From: an uncultured Pseudomonadales bacterium
Lineage (GTDB): Bacteria > Pseudomonadota > Gammaproteobacteria > Pseudomonadales > Pseudohongiellaceae
NCBI GenBank assembly: GCA_905478195.1
Contig: CAJQHM010000037.1
Location: forward strand, 1 to 64,000
Reading direction: 5' to 3'
DNA length: 64,000 nucleotides
Under the pieces are notes generated by a model. It made no database searches and was not told the origin of the DNA. It saw only the letters and a program-made list of their open reading frames with translations. A program made the position numbers and the translations under genes. This document shows, in pieces, positions 44,569-55,547 of the stretch; the first letter of the stretch is position 1; every line of letters begins with the position of its first letter.

Positions 44569-45189
44569 CTACTTGGAATATAGCTCGACGATAAGGTTCT
44601 CATTGATCTCAGCAGGCAGATCTTCGCGTTCAGGCTTACGCGTGAACTGACCTTCAAGTTTGCTCTGATCTACTGAAATCCAATCGATTGGGTTACGCTG
44701 AGAAGCTAGTTCCAATGCTGATTTAATACGTAGTTGTTCCTTGGCTTTCTGGCGAATCGCTACAGAGTCACCTTCGGCTACACGATAAGAAGCAATATTA
44801 ACCACTTCACCGTTTACTGTAATAGATTTATGCGCAACGAGCTGACGCGCTTCGGCACGAGTCGAACCGAAACCCATACGATATACGACGTTATCCAGTC
44901 GGCATTCCAAGAGCTGCAAAAGGTTCTCGCCAGTAGCTCCCTTTAATCGCGCCGCTTCTTTATAGTAGCCACGGAACTGCTTCTCCAGGACACCATAAGT
45001 TCTGCGAACTTTCTGTTTTTCGCGCAGCTGAACACCGTAATCCGATAAGCGACCACGACGAGCGCCGTGCTGGCCTGGAATCGTATCAGCCTTACACTTG
45101 CTATCGAGAGGGCGAACACCGCTCTTAAGAAACAAATCAGTTCCTTCGCGGCGGGACAACTTACATTTTGGGCCTAAATAACGGGCCAT
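44569..45189 (-). CDS. rpsD: 30S ribosomal protein S4
   Basis: 206 residues, standard length. [21 protein letters not shown] and the S4 RNA-binding domain [21 protein letters not shown] are present. It is a primary 16S binder and, in E. coli, the translational repressor of the alpha operon through a pseudoknot at rpsM. The 118-base rpsM-rpsK gap seen here does not alter the rpsM start region. Confidence 0.97.
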   Translation of the reverse strand: MARYLGPKCKLSRREGTDLFLKSGVRPLDSKCKADTIPGQHGARRGRLSDYGVQLREKQKVRRTYGVLEKQFRGYYKEAARLKGATGENLLQLLECRLDNVVYRMGFGSTRAEARQLVAHKSITVNGEVVNIASYRVAEGDSVAIRQKAKEQLRIKSALELASQRNPIDWISVDQSKLEGQFTRKPEREDLPAEINENLIVELYSK

Positions 45190-45243
45190 AGTCTATCTCC
45201 TGTGCTCTTGCACGTATCAGAAGAGCTTCTGCTTACTTATCGT

Positions 45244-45639
45244 TTAAACGCGTCGCTTCTTAGGCGGTCGACAACCATTGTGTGGAATTGGCGTGACGTC
45301 TGTAATATTTCCGACTCGAAGACCGCAATTATTTAACGCTCTAACAGCTGATTCACGACCAGGACCAGGTCCATTAACCTTTACGTCCAAAGTCTGCAAT
45401 CCATAAAGTTCGATTGCCGCTTTTCCTGCTTTCTCAGCTGCAACCTGTGCCGCGAAGGGCGTGCTCTTTCTAGAGCCACGAAAACCGGAACCACCGGCAG
45501 TCGCCCAGCTCAATGCATTTCCCTGACGATCGGTAATAGTGATGATCGTGTTATTAAAAGATGCATGAATAAAAGCAAGACCATCGATAACGGCATTGCG
45601 GGTTTTCTTTTTAGTCGACTTCTCTGCTGGCTTAGCCAT
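45244..45639 (-). CDS. rpsK: 30S ribosomal protein S11
   Basis: 131 residues. [20 protein letters not shown] and the C-terminal [19 protein letters not shown] are invariant S11 features. It forms the platform of the small subunit near the mRNA exit. Separated from rpsM by a 118-base gap that holds an inserted inverted repeat, unusual for this tightly packed operon. Confidence 0.97.
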   Translation of the reverse strand: MAKPAEKSTKKKTRNAVIDGLAFIHASFNNTIITITDRQGNALSWATAGGSGFRGSRKSTPFAAQVAAEKAGKAAIELYGLQTLDVKVNGPGPGRESAVRALNNCGLRVGNITDVTPIPHNGCRPPKKRRV

Positions 45640-45675
45640 AAATTATTCCATCTAACTCTAAATTTCGCTCGATTC

Positions 45676-45748
45676 GGGGTCAGAGTAAAAACTCATCGCC
45701 TGACTTATAATATCCACTGAACTTTAAAGGAGTTTTTACTCTGACCCC
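45676..45748. repeat. 73-bp REP/MITE-like inverted repeat inserted between rpsM and rpsK
   Basis: Two perfect 19-base arms, GGGGTCAGAGTAAAAACTC (45676-45694) and its complement (45730-45748), enclose 35 bases. From memory, the arm GGGGTCAGAGT is the type of end often found beside REP-associated tyrosine transposases (RAYT/IS200-like). Removing the element leaves about 45 bases, a normal rpsM-rpsK spacing, so it looks like an insertion that kept the operon transcribable. The RNA would form a 19-bp hairpin. It contains a TATAAT-like sequence in the loop. Confidence 0.85.
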
Positions 45749-45757
45749 ATTTGGCAA

Positions 45758-46114
45758 TTACTTGCGAATAGGCTTACGTGGGCCTTTTCTGGTTCTTGCA
45801 TTTGTTTTGGTGCGCTGCCCACGAACAGGTAGGGAACGACGATGACGAATACCGCGGTTACAACCTAAATCCATCAGACGCTTAATATTCATCGAAACTT
45901 CGCGTCGCAGATCACCCTCAGTTATGAGGTTCGCTACTTCCGCGCGAATAGTGTCTAGTTGCTCAGGGCTAAGATCACTAGTCTTCGTAGAAGGCGTGAT
46001 TCCAGTCTTGTCACAAATCGCGCTTGCGGTAGTTGGACCGACTCCAAAAACATAACGCAAAGAAATAACGATATGCTTGTTGTCGGGTATGTTGACTCCG
46101 GCAATACGTGCCAT
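45758..46114 (-). CDS. rpsM: 30S ribosomal protein S13
   Basis: 118 residues. [21 protein letters not shown], the helix-two-turn-helix region and the basic end [18 protein letters not shown] are typical. It contacts the large subunit at bridge B1. It is the first gene of the alpha operon; in E. coli its leader carries the S4-binding pseudoknot. Confidence 0.97.
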   Translation of the reverse strand: MARIAGVNIPDNKHIVISLRYVFGVGPTTASAICDKTGITPSTKTSDLSPEQLDTIRAEVANLITEGDLRREVSMNIKRLMDLGCNRGIRHRRSLPVRGQRTKTNARTRKGPRKPIRK

Positions 46115-46167
46115 AAAGGTGCTCCGTTCTCTACTATTCTTAACTACGAATTCAGTCTAAATCAGGA

Positions 46168-46284
46168 CTATCCCTGACGTTGTTTGTGTCTTGGTTCGGC
46201 CTTGCAAATTACTCGCACAGAGCCATTACGCTTAATTACTTTGCAGTTTCGGCAAATTTTCTTAACAGATGCTCTAACTTTCAT
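46168..46284 (-). CDS. rpmJ: 50S ribosomal protein L36
   Basis: 38 residues, too short for the ORF track. The minus strand from ATG 46284 reads [20 protein letters not shown], then [17 protein letters not shown] and TAG. The zinc ligands Cys11, Cys14, Cys27 and His are present, so this is the zinc-binding form. It lies between secY and rpsM as in other gammaproteobacteria. Confidence 0.95.
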   Translation of the reverse strand: MKVRASVKKICRNCKVIKRNGSVRVICKAEPRHKQRQG

Positions 46285-46336
46285 GTTCGTTCTCCGTTGT
46301 TCTTCTAACAGTATCTAGATAGATCAAACCGAAATA

Positions 46337-47662
46337 TCAAATACCGCTACGTCCGTAATTACCTAGCTTCGACTTCTTCATCAGTGAATCATACTGATGA
46401 GACATTAGGTGCGACTGTACCTGGGACCAGAAGTCCATGGTTACAACGACCGAAATCAACAGCGCCGTGCCACCTAAGTTAAACGGCACATTGGCAAACA
46501 TTTGCATAAAATTCGGTAACAAACACACAAGAGTGATGTATACAGCACCGAACATAGTGAGCCTGGTGATTACGCCGTCGATATACTTCGCGGTTTGCTC
46601 ACCCGGTCGAATGCCTGGAATAAAAGCACTCGAGCGCTTCAAATTTTCGGCAACATCACGAGGATTGAAAACCAATGCCGTATAGAAGAAGCAGAAGAAT
46701 ATAATCATCGCACTGAATATTATGATGTAAAGCGGCTGCCCAGGGCCAATCAGGAACGCTAGCTCCTGTAACCACTCCGAACCTTCAGCCTGTCCAAACC
46801 AGTTAGCGATACTGGCAGGGAATAATAAAATACTGCTGGCGAAAATCGCCGGTATAACACCCGCCATATTAATCTTGAGGGGAAGATGACTGGCTTGAGC
46901 CTGATACATCTTCCTGCCTTGCTGGCGCTTCGCATAATTAACTGTTATGCGTCGCTGCGCTCGCTCGATATAGACAATGCAGGCGATAACGCCGATAGCT
47001 ATCAATCCAACGACTAGTAGAAGAACGCCATTAATCTGGCCTTCATAGGCCTGAGTCAACGAGGTGCCTATCGCCGCAGGAAAACCCGCAACAATTCCGG
47101 CGAAGATCAGCATGGATATACCGTTACCGATTCCTTTCTCTGTAATCTGCTCACCCAGCCACATTAGGAACATCGCACCAGTAACAAGGGATACGATCGC
47201 TGTAAAGTTGAATGCCAGACCGGGGGCATAAGCCATTGGAGCCAGCAACCCGACTGTCATACCAGTGCCCTGAACTGTTGCCAGAACCAAAGCACCATAA
47301 CGTGTGTATTGTGAAATCTTGCGGCGACCTGACTCACCCTCTTTCTTAAGCTGATCCAGCTGTGGGCTCACAGCAGAAAGCAGCTGCATAATAATCGAGG
47401 CTGAAATATAAGGCATGATACCCAGAGCCAAAATGCTCATTCGCTCTAACGCCCCGCCACCGAACATATTGATCATGTCAGTGAAGGTGCCTTCCTGTGC
47501 TGAAAAGAAGGAAGCCAACTGTAATGGATCTATTCCAGGAACAGGTATATGTGTGCCTACTCGATAGACGAATATGGCAAACAATAGGAACAACAGGCGT
47601 GACTTGAGCTCGCCGAGCCCCGCGCCTATGTTTTCTGGATTTATGTTTGGTTTAGTTGCCAT
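46337..47662 (-). CDS. secY: Protein translocase subunit SecY
   Basis: 441 residues with ten membrane helices. [22 protein letters not shown], the plug region, and loop 5 GMPGI-type features [20 protein letters not shown] are present. It forms the Sec channel in the inner membrane with SecE and SecG. It lies 30 bases after rplO and before rpmJ. Confidence 0.97.
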   Translation of the reverse strand: MATKPNINPENIGAGLGELKSRLLFLLFAIFVYRVGTHIPVPGIDPLQLASFFSAQEGTFTDMINMFGGGALERMSILALGIMPYISASIIMQLLSAVSPQLDQLKKEGESGRRKISQYTRYGALVLATVQGTGMTVGLLAPMAYAPGLAFNFTAIVSLVTGAMFLMWLGEQITEKGIGNGISMLIFAGIVAGFPAAIGTSLTQAYEGQINGVLLLVVGLIAIGVIACIVYIERAQRRITVNYAKRQQGRKMYQAQASHLPLKINMAGVIPAIFASSILLFPASIANWFGQAEGSEWLQELAFLIGPGQPLYIIIFSAMIIFFCFFYTALVFNPRDVAENLKRSSAFIPGIRPGEQTAKYIDGVITRLTMFGAVYITLVCLLPNFMQMFANVPFNLGGTALLISVVVTMDFWSQVQSHLMSHQYDSLMKKSKLGNYGRSGI

Positions 47663-47692
47663 TACTTTTCTTAATTAGTCCGCTTATCGGCT

Positions 47693-48259
47693 CTATTCTT
47701 CTGCTGCCGGCGCATCATCCGCAGGCGCTGCAGCTTTCTTTGCTGCTTTAGCAGGCTTCTTATTATCCGCCGCAACAGGCTTGTCAGCTTTCTTCGCTAA
47801 CTTCTTAACTTTAACAGGGGCCTCGATATCGATGACCTTGCCACCGGCAGCTTCGATAGCTGCACGCGCTCCCTTAGTTGCGCCAATGCCTTCAAGAGTA
47901 ACTGCCTTAGTTACCTCACCGGAGAGCATCACCTTCGCGCGCTTAATGCCTGCCGTGATTAGATTAGCCTTACGCAAAACCTCTACAGTGATAACGTCTG
48001 CATCAAGCTTGTTTAATTCTGATGTGCGAATCTCAGCCGAAACACGGGCGATGCGAGAGCTAAAGCCATACTTGGGCAGTCGCATTTGCAAAGGCATTTG
48101 ACCGCCTTCAAAACCTGGTCGTACTGTACCGCCGGTGCGAGACTTCTGACCTTTGTGACCGCTGCCACTAGTCTTACCAGAGCCACTGCCGACACCACGA
48201 CCTACGCGTTTCTTCGCTTTATGGCTGCCAGGAGCTGGGCTTAATGTATTTAGTTCCAT
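47693..48259 (-). CDS. rplO: 50S ribosomal protein L15 with C-terminal extension
   Basis: Start ATG 48259 ([20 protein letters not shown]), one codon after the ORF-track GTG. The L15 core runs to about residue 145 ([16 protein letters not shown]). E. coli L15 stops near there, but this protein goes on for some 40 residues of Lys/Ala then Ala/Asp/Glu ([22 protein letters not shown]). The core is intact, so the ribosomal role is not in doubt. The tail is low complexity with no known function. Confidence 0.95.
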   Translation of the reverse strand: MELNTLSPAPGSHKAKKRVGRGVGSGSGKTSGSGHKGQKSRTGGTVRPGFEGGQMPLQMRLPKYGFSSRIARVSAEIRTSELNKLDADVITVEVLRKANLITAGIKRAKVMLSGEVTKAVTLEGIGATKGARAAIEAAGGKVIDIEAPVKVKKLAKKADKPVAADNKKPAKAAKKAAAPADDAPAAEE

Positions 48260-48269
48260 CACAATATCC

Positions 48270-48452
48270 TTAGTCTACGGCGACCATGTAGCTAACTTTG
48301 TTAATCATCCCGCGAACCGATGGGGTATCTTCCACCTCCACGCATTGGTTCATACGACGCAGACCAAGACCCTTCAAGCACAGCTTGTGCTTCGGAAGTG
48401 TACCGATTGGGCTACGTACTAAAGTCACTTTGACTGTATTTTTCTTCGCCAT
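48270..48452 (-). CDS. rpmD: 50S ribosomal protein L30
   Basis: 60 residues from ATG 48452 ([17 protein letters not shown]); the ORF-track TTG start is two codons earlier. [20 protein letters not shown] and [12 protein letters not shown] are family features. It lies 10 bases before the rplO start. Confidence 0.96.
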   Translation of the reverse strand: MAKKNTVKVTLVRSPIGTLPKHKLCLKGLGLRRMNQCVEVEDTPSVRGMINKVSYMVAVD

Positions 48453-48486
48453 TTTCAAACCTACTATTACTAAACCCAGTTAGTTC

Positions 48487-48996
48487 TTAACCCACTATCT
48501 CTTCGACTGACTTGCCACGCTTATTGGCAATATCTTCAGGCGAACGCATGTCTCGTAGACCGTTAAACGTAGCTCGCACTACGTTAACTGGATTAGTTGA
48601 CCCATAACATTTAGCCAATACATTCTGCACACCCGCTAATTCCAGGATAGCGCGCATTGCGCCACCAGCAATTACGCCTGTACCTTCAGAGGCTGGCTGC
48701 ATATAAACCTTGGAGGCACCGTGCTTTGCTTTAATTGGATATTGCAAAGTGTGGCCGTCAAGATTAACGGTAATCATGTTGCGGCGTGCTGCTTCCATCG
48801 CCTTCTGAATCGCCAGAGGGACTTCTCTAGCCTTGCCGCGACCAAAGCCGATACGGCCATTGCCGTCACCAACTGCAGTGAGCGCTGTAAAACCAAAGAT
48901 CCGACCACCCTTAACCACTTTTGCTACGCGGTTAACCTGGATCAGTTTTTCCTGCATGCCCTCTTCGTTCTTATCAGGCTGGTCTCTATATGCCAT
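48487..48996 (-). CDS. rpsE: 30S ribosomal protein S5
   Basis: 169 residues. [43 protein letters not shown] and [20 protein letters not shown] are diagnostic. It sits at the mRNA entry and influences decoding fidelity with S4 and S12. It lies between rplR and rpmD in the spc operon. Confidence 0.97.
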   Translation of the reverse strand: MAYRDQPDKNEEGMQEKLIQVNRVAKVVKGGRIFGFTALTAVGDGNGRIGFGRGKAREVPLAIQKAMEAARRNMITVNLDGHTLQYPIKAKHGASKVYMQPASEGTGVIAGGAMRAILELAGVQNVLAKCYGSTNPVNVVRATFNGLRDMRSPEDIANKRGKSVEEIVG

Positions 48997-49008
48997 AGTT
49001 CAAAACCC

Positions 49009-49359
49009 TTAAAATTCTAATCCGCCTTCACGAGCTGCTTCGGCTAATGCCTTTATGCGGCCGTGATAGGCATAACCTGAACGATCAAAAGCGACTTTTT
49101 CAATGCCAGCTGCTTTAGCTCGTTCAGCGATTAATTTTCCGACTTTGCCAGCTGCATCGACATTGCCAGTCTTTCCTCCACGCGCATCTTTTTCAACAGT
49201 AGATGCCGAGGCCAAAATTACGTCACCAGTAGGCGCGATTACTTGCGCATAGATGTGTCTAGGCGAACGATATACACACAATCTGTTCATGCGTAGTTCG
49301 CTAATCTTTGCTCTGGCTCTCTTTGCTCGTCTAATACGAGCGACTTTTTTAACGTTCAT
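49009..49359 (-). CDS. rplR: 50S ribosomal protein L18
   Basis: 116 residues. Basic start [21 protein letters not shown], then [15 protein letters not shown] and [25 protein letters not shown]18 binds 5S rRNA with L5. It lies 11 bases after rplF. Confidence 0.97.
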   Translation of the reverse strand: MNVKKVARIRRAKRARAKISELRMNRLCVYRSPRHIYAQVIAPTGDVILASASTVEKDARGGKTGNVDAAGKVGKLIAERAKAAGIEKVAFDRSGYAYHGRIKALAEAAREGGLEF

Positions 49360-49370
49360 AGTTTTGTGCC

Positions 49371-49904
49371 CTATTTCTTCTTCGCTTCTTTTCTAAATAC
49401 ACGTTCATCAACGTAGCGAATTCCCTTGCCCTTATAAGGCTCAGGTGGACGAAAATCTCTGATTTCCGCAGCGACTTGACCCACGAGCTGCTTGTCAGCC
49501 CCGGTGATCACGATTTCTGTTTGCGAAGGAGTCTCAGCTTTCACCCCTTCTGGAAGTTCATAGTTAATCGGGTGAGAATATCCAACAGTGATATTTATTT
49601 TCTTACCCTCGGCCTTGGCTCTATAACCAACGCCCTGAAGCTCTAATTTCTTTTCAAAGCCTTGGCTAACACCAACGCACATGTTGTTGATTAGCGAGCG
49701 AAAAGTACCGGCCATGGCATTTGCCTGCCGTGAACCATCTTTAGCGGAGACGTTAAGAATCTCTCCATCCTGCGCAACAGCTACTGAGCTGTGCAAGACT
49801 AGGCTCAGGTTTCCCTTGCTACCTTTTACCGATATCTCGGTGTCGCTAAGGTTTGTTTCTACGCCCTTAGGTATCTCTACCGGGCTATTCGCTACTCTGG
49901 ACAT
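49371..49904 (-). CDS. rplF: 50S ribosomal protein L6
   Basis: 177 residues. [15 protein letters not shown], the repeat-fold and the C-terminal signature [24 protein letters not shown] are typical. It binds near the factor-binding site of the large subunit. It lies between rpsH and rplR. Confidence 0.97.
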   Translation of the reverse strand: MSRVANSPVEIPKGVETNLSDTEISVKGSKGNLSLVLHSSVAVAQDGEILNVSAKDGSRQANAMAGTFRSLINNMCVGVSQGFEKKLELQGVGYRAKAEGKKINITVGYSHPINYELPEGVKAETPSQTEIVITGADKQLVGQVAAEIRDFRPPEPYKGKGIRYVDERVFRKEAKKK

Positions 49905-49969
49905 AATATTGCTCTATTGACGACCTTAGCTTTCTCTTAACGAGACTTCAGATCGAGTATCAACACCAA

Positions 49970-50365
49970 TTAGAAAACTGTGCAAAGAACCTCACCACCA
50001 ATTCCGGCAGCTCGTGCTTGCGTCTCAGTCATAAGGCCTTTGTTTGTGGACAAGATTGAGATGCCCAAACCGGCTCTAACTTTCGGTAAATCTTCTTTAC
50101 CCTTATAGCTTCGCAGGCCTGGACGGCTTGCTCGCTTAATTTCTTCGATTACAGCTTTACCCTGAAAATATTTCAGCTCGATATCGAGTGTTGGCTTTCC
50201 ATCGTTCTCATTAACGCTATAACCGGTTATATAACCTTCGTCCTGTAATACTTTTGCGATCGCAACCTTAATCTTCGAAGAAGGCATCACAACCGTTGGC
50301 AATTTCGCCATCTGCGCATTACGAATACGAGTTAATAGATCTGCTATTGGATCTGACATGCTCAT
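49970..50365 (-). CDS. rpsH: 30S ribosomal protein S8
   Basis: 131 residues. [22 protein letters not shown] and the end [23 protein letters not shown] are present. GGAGAAGAAAC favours the ATG at 50365 over 50359. In E. coli S8 represses the spc operon by binding the rplE start; the corresponding site here is not obvious by eye. Confidence 0.97.
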   Translation of the reverse strand: MSMSDPIADLLTRIRNAQMAKLPTVVMPSSKIKVAIAKVLQDEGYITGYSVNENDGKPTLDIELKYFQGKAVIEEIKRASRPGLRSYKGKEDLPKVRAGLGISILSTNKGLMTETQARAAGIGGEVLCTVF

Positions 50366-50378
50366 GTTTCTTCTCCGA

Positions 50379-50684
50379 CTACCAGCTGGCCTTGGTTAAA
50401 CCAGGCACATCGCCGCGCATTGCTGCTTCGCGCAACTTATTACGGCACAAACCAAATTTACGATACACACCGTGAGGCCGGCCTGTAATTCGACATCTAC
50501 GACGCTGACGAGAAGGGCTCGCATCACGAGGCATCTTCTGCAACTTGACCTGGGCTTCCCATTTTTCATCATCACTAGCGTTGTCATCTTTGAGAACAGC
50601 TTTAATAGCAGCACGCTTGGCAGCAAATCGCTCTACCATCTTAGTGCGCTTGTTCTCTCTAGCTATCATTGAAGTCTTAGCCAT
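50379..50684 (-). CDS. rpsN: 30S ribosomal protein S14 (zinc-free type)
   Basis: 101 residues, the long form without CxxC pairs. [21 protein letters not shown] and [26 protein letters not shown] are typical. It lies 2 bases after rplE. Confidence 0.97.
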   Translation of the reverse strand: MAKTSMIARENKRTKMVERFAAKRAAIKAVLKDDNASDDEKWEAQVKLQKMPRDASPSRQRRRCRITGRPHGVYRKFGLCRNKLREAAMRGDVPGLTKASW

Positions 50685-50686
50685 TA

Positions 50687-51343
50687 TTAAGAGTCCTTTT
50701 CCTCATTAGTCGCAGGCGCTTCTTCCGCTGCAGGTGTTTCTTCAACTACTTCTTCAGCAGGGGCCGATGCCTTAGCACTTTCCGCAGCAGGCACAGAGCC
50801 TCTGAACGGAAAGCGCATCGCTGCCAACAGCGCACGACCTTCGTCATCGCTCGCTGCAGTAGTAGTAATAGCAATATCCAGTCCACGCAAAGTATCGATC
50901 TTGTCGTAGTCGATCTCTGGAAAAATAATTTGTTCGGTAACGCCCATGGCATAGTTGCCACGACCATCGAAAGACTTAGGATTCAAGCCGCGAAAGTCTC
51001 TAATACGCGGGATAGCGATATCAACCAGTCTTTCGAGGAAGTCATACATACGCTCGCCACGAAGAGTAACCTTACAACCTACTGGCCAGCCCTCACGAAC
51101 CTTAAAACCAGCGATTGATTTTCTTGCCTTGGTGATTACTACTTTCTGGCCACTGATCTGAGTCAAATCGCCGGCAGCATTGTCAAGAATCTTCTTGTCT
51201 GTCAATGCCTCACCAACACCCATATTCAGCACAACCTTAGTAATCTTAGGCACGCGCATTGGATTGTCATAACCAAATTTCTCGGTTAGAACTGGTACCA
51301 CTTCTTTTCTGTAAAACTCTCTTAACTGAGCCATGCTTGGCAA
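50687..51343 (-). CDS. rplE: 50S ribosomal protein L5 with acidic C-terminal extension
   Basis: 218 residues against about 179 in E. coli. The L5 core is intact ([57 protein letters not shown]) and ends at [11 protein letters not shown]. About 37 extra residues follow ([20 protein letters not shown] and so on to EEKDS), rich in Ala, Glu and Pro. L5 binds 5S rRNA and bridges to the small subunit head. The tail resembles that on L15. Confidence 0.96.
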   Translation of the reverse strand: MPSMAQLREFYRKEVVPVLTEKFGYDNPMRVPKITKVVLNMGVGEALTDKKILDNAAGDLTQISGQKVVITKARKSIAGFKVREGWPVGCKVTLRGERMYDFLERLVDIAIPRIRDFRGLNPKSFDGRGNYAMGVTEQIIFPEIDYDKIDTLRGLDIAITTTAASDDEGRALLAAMRFPFRGSVPAAESAKASAPAEEVVEETPAAEEAPATNEEKDS

Positions 51344-51353
51344 CCTACCGTTA

Positions 51354-51668
51354 TTAATCTATATCCTGACCGTTTGACTTAAAGACACGCTTCTTAGCAC
51401 CGTCTTCAAGCACCTGAATTCCAACGCGGTCTGCCTTGTTGGTCTCAGGATTAAAAATAGCAACGTTCGAAATACTAAGCGCTGCCTCTTTCTCAACAAT
51501 TCCACCTGCCTGACCCGCGTTAGGATTCGGCTTAGTGTGACGTTTAACCATATTCACACCATGAACCATAACTCGATCAGCGCCAACGAGACGGGAAATA
51601 GTTCCGCGTTTACCCTTGTCTTTGCCAGTGATTACTATCACTTCATCATCACGTTTAAGTTTGCGCAT
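51354..51668 (-). CDS. rplX: 50S ribosomal protein L24
   Basis: 104 residues. [20 protein letters not shown] is the KOW motif, and [20 protein letters not shown] follows. It is an early assembly protein of the large subunit. It starts the spc operon with rplN. Confidence 0.97.
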   Translation of the reverse strand: MRKLKRDDEVIVITGKDKGKRGTISRLVGADRVMVHGVNMVKRHTKPNPNAGQAGGIVEKEAALSISNVAIFNPETNKADRVGIQVLEDGAKKRVFKSNGQDID

Positions 51669-51747
51669 TTCCTGCCCTTGCCTCTATAACTCTATCTTGT
51701 TTACGTTAACTCTATTCCGTTGCCGCAAAAATCGAACCTATCAGCGC

Positions 51748-52116
51748 CTAAAGTACTTCTGGCGCCAATGAAATAATTCGCATAAATTTTTCGTTTCGTA
51801 GCTCTCTAGTTACGGGACCGAAAACACGGGTGCCGATAGGCGCTTGCTGCGCATTCAACAGAATGGCGGCATTGTCGTCGAAACGAATTTGTGAACCATC
51901 ACCGCGTCGAACACCTTTCTTGGTGCGTACTACCAACGCCGTCAATACCTGGCCCTTCTTCACTTTACCCCGCGGAATCGCTTCCTTAACGGTAACTTTG
52001 ATAATGTCGCCAATGCGAGCGTAACGGCGATGGGAACCGCCCAACACCTTGATACACATTACGCGTCTAGCGCCGCTGTTATCCGCGACATCTAAGTAAG
52101 ACTGCACTTGAATCAT
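51748..52116 (-). CDS. rplN: 50S ribosomal protein L14
   Basis: 122 residues. [21 protein letters not shown] and [13 protein letters not shown] plus [12 protein letters not shown] are invariant. The 79-base gap to rplX shows nothing remarkable. Confidence 0.97.
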   Translation of the reverse strand: MIQVQSYLDVADNSGARRVMCIKVLGGSHRRYARIGDIIKVTVKEAIPRGKVKKGQVLTALVVRTKKGVRRGDGSQIRFDDNAAILLNAQQAPIGTRVFGPVTRELRNEKFMRIISLAPEVL

Positions 52117-52173
52117 CGATTCGCTCCACCGTGCATCCGCTTATCGAATGCAAACTCTTAATCTAAATCTAAT

Positions 52174-52449
52174 TTAAACTTGCGCTGCCCGCTCGTCTAT
52201 TGACACCAAAGACCAAGACTTAGTCTTGGACAGAGGACGCACTTCCTGAATCGTTACTTCATCGCCCGGCAAACACTCATTGTTTGCGTCATGCGCATGA
52301 ATCTTGGTAGATCGCTTAATGATCTTTCCGTATACCGGGTGTGTTACCCGACGCTCTACAAGCACAACGATGGACTTGTCCATCTTGTTGCTGATTACCT
52401 TACCGGAGGTCGTCCTAGCAGTTTTCTCAATGTTTTCAGTAGCCGACAT
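52174..52449 (-). CDS. rpsQ: 30S ribosomal protein S17
   Basis: 91 residues. [40 protein letters not shown] and [20 protein letters not shown] are typical. It lies 2 bases after rpmC. Confidence 0.97.
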   Translation of the reverse strand: MSATENIEKTARTTSGKVISNKMDKSIVVLVERRVTHPVYGKIIKRSTKIHAHDANNECLPGDEVTIQEVRPLSKTKSWSLVSIDERAAQV

Positions 52450-52451
52450 AT

Positions 52452-52649
52452 CTATGATCCACTTCTCTGTTTTTCGGTAATAATGGTTTTCACACGGGAA
52501 ATGTCCCTGCGAACAGCACCAATCAAGTGAACCTGGGCTAACTGCCCAGTACCATTTTGCATACGGTAGTTAAATTGATCTTTATAAAGATCCTGCAGTT
52601 GTGATTGCAGCTCTTCTACCGACTTGTCTCTCAATTCACTGGCCTTCAT
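52452..52649 (-). CDS. rpmC: 50S ribosomal protein L29
   Basis: 65 residues. [33 protein letters not shown] and ISRVKTII are typical. Its ATG overlaps the rplP stop by one base. Confidence 0.97.
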   Translation of the reverse strand: MKASELRDKSVEELQSQLQDLYKDQFNYRMQNGTGQLAQVHLIGAVRRDISRVKTIITEKQRSGS

Positions 52650-53062
52650 TACATTACCGTCCGCTTTACGAAGACTGTTTCGAAAGGCAATTTGGCAGCT
52701 GCCAAATCGAAGGCTTCTCTAGCCATGCTTTCCTCTACACCTTCCATTTCAAACATAATTCGTCCTGGCTGAATCTGGGCTACCCAGTACTCAACGTTAC
52801 CCTTACCTTTACCTTGTCTAACTTCTAGAGGCTTCTGCGTAATAGGCTTGTCAGGAAACACTCGAATCCAAATCTTTCCGCCACGTTTTACGTGTCTTGT
52901 CATTGCTCGACGAGCAGCTTCGATTTGGCGAGCAGTCAATCTTCCACGTGATACAGCTTTCAAACCGTATTCACCAAAATCTACGTTGCTACCTCTATGC
53001 GAGAGACCACGATTGCGGCCCTTCATCATTTTGCGAAATTTTGTACGCTTTGGTTGTAACAC
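52649..53062 (-). CDS. rplP: 50S ribosomal protein L16
   Basis: 137 residues. [42 protein letters not shown] and [20 protein letters not shown] are invariant. It helps place tRNA in the A site. It lies 6 bases after rpsC. Confidence 0.97.
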   Translation of the reverse strand: MLQPKRTKFRKMMKGRNRGLSHRGSNVDFGEYGLKAVSRGRLTARQIEAARRAMTRHVKRGGKIWIRVFPDKPITQKPLEVRQGKGKGNVEYWVAQIQPGRIMFEMEGVEESMAREAFDLAAAKLPFETVFVKRTVM

Positions 53063-53068
53063 GTCTCT

Positions 53069-53746
53069 TTACCCCTGGTTGGATTTAGCAGGAGCAGCAG
53101 GCACAATCGCCTCGTCCAGATCCAAAACCTCACCTTTAAATATCCAAACTTTAACGCCGATCAAGCCATATGTTGTACTTGCTTCACACGTTGCGTAATC
53201 GATGTCTGCTCTCAATGTATGCAGAGGCACCCGGCCCTCTCTGTACCACTCAGATCGCGCAATCTCTGCACCACCTAAACGGCCACCGACTTGAATCTTA
53301 ATGCCTTCAGCACCCTGACGCATTGCGTTCTGCACAGCACGCTTCATCGCACGACGAAACATGACGCGACGCTCTAACTGAGAAGCAACACCATCTGCTA
53401 CTAATTGAGCATCTAAGTCAGGCTTGCGAATTTCTTCAATATTGATCTGCACTGGTATACCCATTTTTGCAGACAATACATTGCGAAGAGATTCTACATC
53501 CTCACCTTTCTTGCCAATCACGATACCTGGTCGCGCAGTGTAGATCGTGATCTTTGCTGTTTGTGCAGGACGCTCTATTTCAACTCTGGAAACAGACGCA
53601 CTCGCCAACTTCTTCTTGATGAAATCTCTAACCTGAAGATCCACGAATAAGTTGTCTGCGTATTCTCTACCCTCGGCATACCACACAGAAGTGTGCTTCT
53701 TGACTATGCCAAGTCGAATTCCAGTTGGATGTACTTTTTGACCCAT
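53069..53746 (-). CDS. rpsC: 30S ribosomal protein S3
   Basis: 225 residues. [20 protein letters not shown], the KH domain [18 protein letters not shown] and the C-terminal [17 protein letters not shown] are typical. It forms the mRNA entry channel with S4 and S5. It lies 9 bases after rplV. Confidence 0.97.
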   Translation of the reverse strand: MGQKVHPTGIRLGIVKKHTSVWYAEGREYADNLFVDLQVRDFIKKKLASASVSRVEIERPAQTAKITIYTARPGIVIGKKGEDVESLRNVLSAKMGIPVQINIEEIRKPDLDAQLVADGVASQLERRVMFRRAMKRAVQNAMRQGAEGIKIQVGGRLGGAEIARSEWYREGRVPLHTLRADIDYATCEASTTYGLIGVKVWIFKGEVLDLDEAIVPAAPAKSNQG

Positions 53747-53755
53747 CCGATACTC

Positions 53756-54088
53756 CTAGCTATCTGCGACTGTGATTGTTATGTGACATGAACGCTTAAG
53801 AATTCGATCAGCGCGACCCTTTGCTCTTGGCATAATGCGTTTCATTGTCATGCCTTCATCAACCATAATCGTTGATACTTTCAATTCATCTACGTCAGCA
53901 CCTTCGTTGTGCTCCGCATTGGCAATTGCCGAATTCAACACTTTCTTAATAATTGCGGCGCCTTTCTTTGGGCTGTAGGACAGCACCAACAGGGCTTCTT
54001 CAACTGCCTTGCCGCGAATTTGATCAGCTACAAGTCTCGCTTTTTGAGCGGAGAGACGTGCACCTTTTAATCTTGCTAAAACTTCCAT
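53756..54088 (-). CDS. rplV: 50S ribosomal protein L22
   Basis: 110 residues. [20 protein letters not shown] and the tunnel hairpin [24 protein letters not shown] are present. It lines the nascent chain tunnel with L4. No macrolide-resistance-type deletion is seen in the hairpin. Confidence 0.97.
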   Translation of the reverse strand: MEVLARLKGARLSAQKARLVADQIRGKAVEEALLVLSYSPKKGAAIIKKVLNSAIANAEHNEGADVDELKVSTIMVDEGMTMKRIMPRAKGRADRILKRSCHITITVADS

Positions 54089-54101
54089 TGCAGCCCCCTA
54101 G

Positions 54102-54374
54102 TTACTTAGCCTTCTTATCAGCAGTATGACCGCGATAAGTGCGAGTTACTGAGAACTCACCCAGCTTATGACCAACCATATCCTCATTCACGAAGACTGG
54201 TATGTGCTGACGCCCATTATGGACAGCGATAGTCAGACCAATCATGTCCGGTGAAACCATTGAACGTCGTGACCAAGTTTTAATTGGACGCTTGTCATTG
54301 CTATCTGATGCGGCCTGCACTTTCTTCATAAGATGAAGATCGATGAATGGACCTTTTTTTAACGAACGTGGCAC
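54102..54374 (-). CDS. rpsS: 30S ribosomal protein S19
   Basis: 90 residues. [41 protein letters not shown] and [21 protein letters not shown] are invariant. It binds the 30S head with S13. Confidence 0.97.
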   Translation of the reverse strand: MPRSLKKGPFIDLHLMKKVQAASDSNDKRPIKTWSRRSMVSPDMIGLTIAVHNGRQHIPVFVNEDMVGHKLGEFSVTRTYRGHTADKKAK

Positions 54375-54397
54375 TAGTGAATACCTCTACTGAAGCC

Positions 54398-55228
54398 TTA
54401 GCGGCTTGAATTTCTGCGACGAACAATCATGTTATTCGTACGCTTATTAGTTCTGGTTTTAAAACCTTTAGTCTTCGTACCCCAAGGTGATACAGGGTGA
54501 CGACCACCTGATGTTCTTCCTTCACCACCACCATGCGGGTGATCTACCGGGTTCATGGCAACACCACGAACTGTAGGCCTTACTCCTCTCCATCGCTTGG
54601 CACCCGCTTTACCGAGTGAGCGTAGTGAATGCTCTGAGTTAGACACTTCACCTAGAGTTGCACGACAATCACTCAACACCTTACGCATTTCGCCAGAGCG
54701 AAGCCTCAGAGTTGCGTAGTTACCTTCACGCGCAACCAACTGCAAGGAAGTACCGGCGCTGCGAGCAATCTGCGCACCCTTGCCAGGCTTCAATTCGCAG
54801 CAATGTACTGTACTACCTAGTGGTATATTTCTTAGCGGCAAACAGTTACCAACTTTGATCGCTGCTTCTTCGCCAGACATTACCGCGTCGCCGGCTTTTA
54901 CCTTGCCAGGAGCGATGATGTAACGGCGCTCGCCGTCTGCGTAAAGTAACAGGGCAATATTCGCTGATCTGTTTGGGTCATATTCCAAACGCTCAACTTT
55001 CGCTTCGATTGCATCTTTGTTGCGCTTGAAATCAATGATGCGATACTTCTGTTTGTGCCCACCACCAATGTGACGCGTGGTAATTCGACCTCTGTTATTC
55101 CTGCCGCCTGACTTAGATTTTGCGGCAGTCAGAGGCGCATAAGGCTCGCCTTTATGCAGATCGGGATGAACAACCTTGACGACGAAACGACGCCCTGGTG
55201 AAGTAGGTTTACACTTAACTACTGGCAT
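54398..55228 (-). CDS. rplB: 50S ribosomal protein L2
   Basis: 276 residues. [39 protein letters not shown] and the peptidyl-transferase-proximal [20 protein letters not shown] are present. It is required for subunit joining. It lies 23 bases before rpsS. Confidence 0.97.
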   Translation of the reverse strand: MPVVKCKPTSPGRRFVVKVVHPDLHKGEPYAPLTAAKSKSGGRNNRGRITTRHIGGGHKQKYRIIDFKRNKDAIEAKVERLEYDPNRSANIALLLYADGERRYIIAPGKVKAGDAVMSGEEAAIKVGNCLPLRNIPLGSTVHCCELKPGKGAQIARSAGTSLQLVAREGNYATLRLRSGEMRKVLSDCRATLGEVSNSEHSLRSLGKAGAKRWRGVRPTVRGVAMNPVDHPHGGGEGRTSGGRHPVSPWGTKTKGFKTRTNKRTNNMIVRRRNSSR

Positions 55229-55247
55229 GACTTACCCCTTTATCCCT

Positions 55248-55547
55248 TTAGCCTATATCCGCGAAGTCAATTTCATGACCCGCTTCAAGTCTGACATACG
55301 CCTTCTTCCAATCTGAACGACGTCTAATTTTGCCCTTTGGAGTGCGCTTGGTCTTTCCTTTAACCACCAGCACTTGCAAGTCAGCAACGACAACATTGAA
55401 TATTGTCTCTACGGCTGTCTTGATCTCTGATTTTGTTGCATCAGTAGAAACTTTGAACGCGTACTGATTGTTAAGCTCACCCATAATGGTGGTCTTTTCA
55501 GATACGTGTGGTCCAAGGATTACTGAGTAGATTCTTTCAACGTTCAT
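55248..55547 (-). CDS. rplW: 50S ribosomal protein L23
   Basis: 99 residues. [20 protein letters not shown] and [24 protein letters not shown] are typical. It sits at the tunnel exit and docks trigger factor and SRP. Its ATG overlaps the rplD stop (ATGA). Confidence 0.97.
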   Translation of the reverse strand: MNVERIYSVILGPHVSEKTTIMGELNNQYAFKVSTDATKSEIKTAVETIFNVVVADLQVLVVKGKTKRTPKGKIRRRSDWKKAYVRLEAGHEIDFADIG

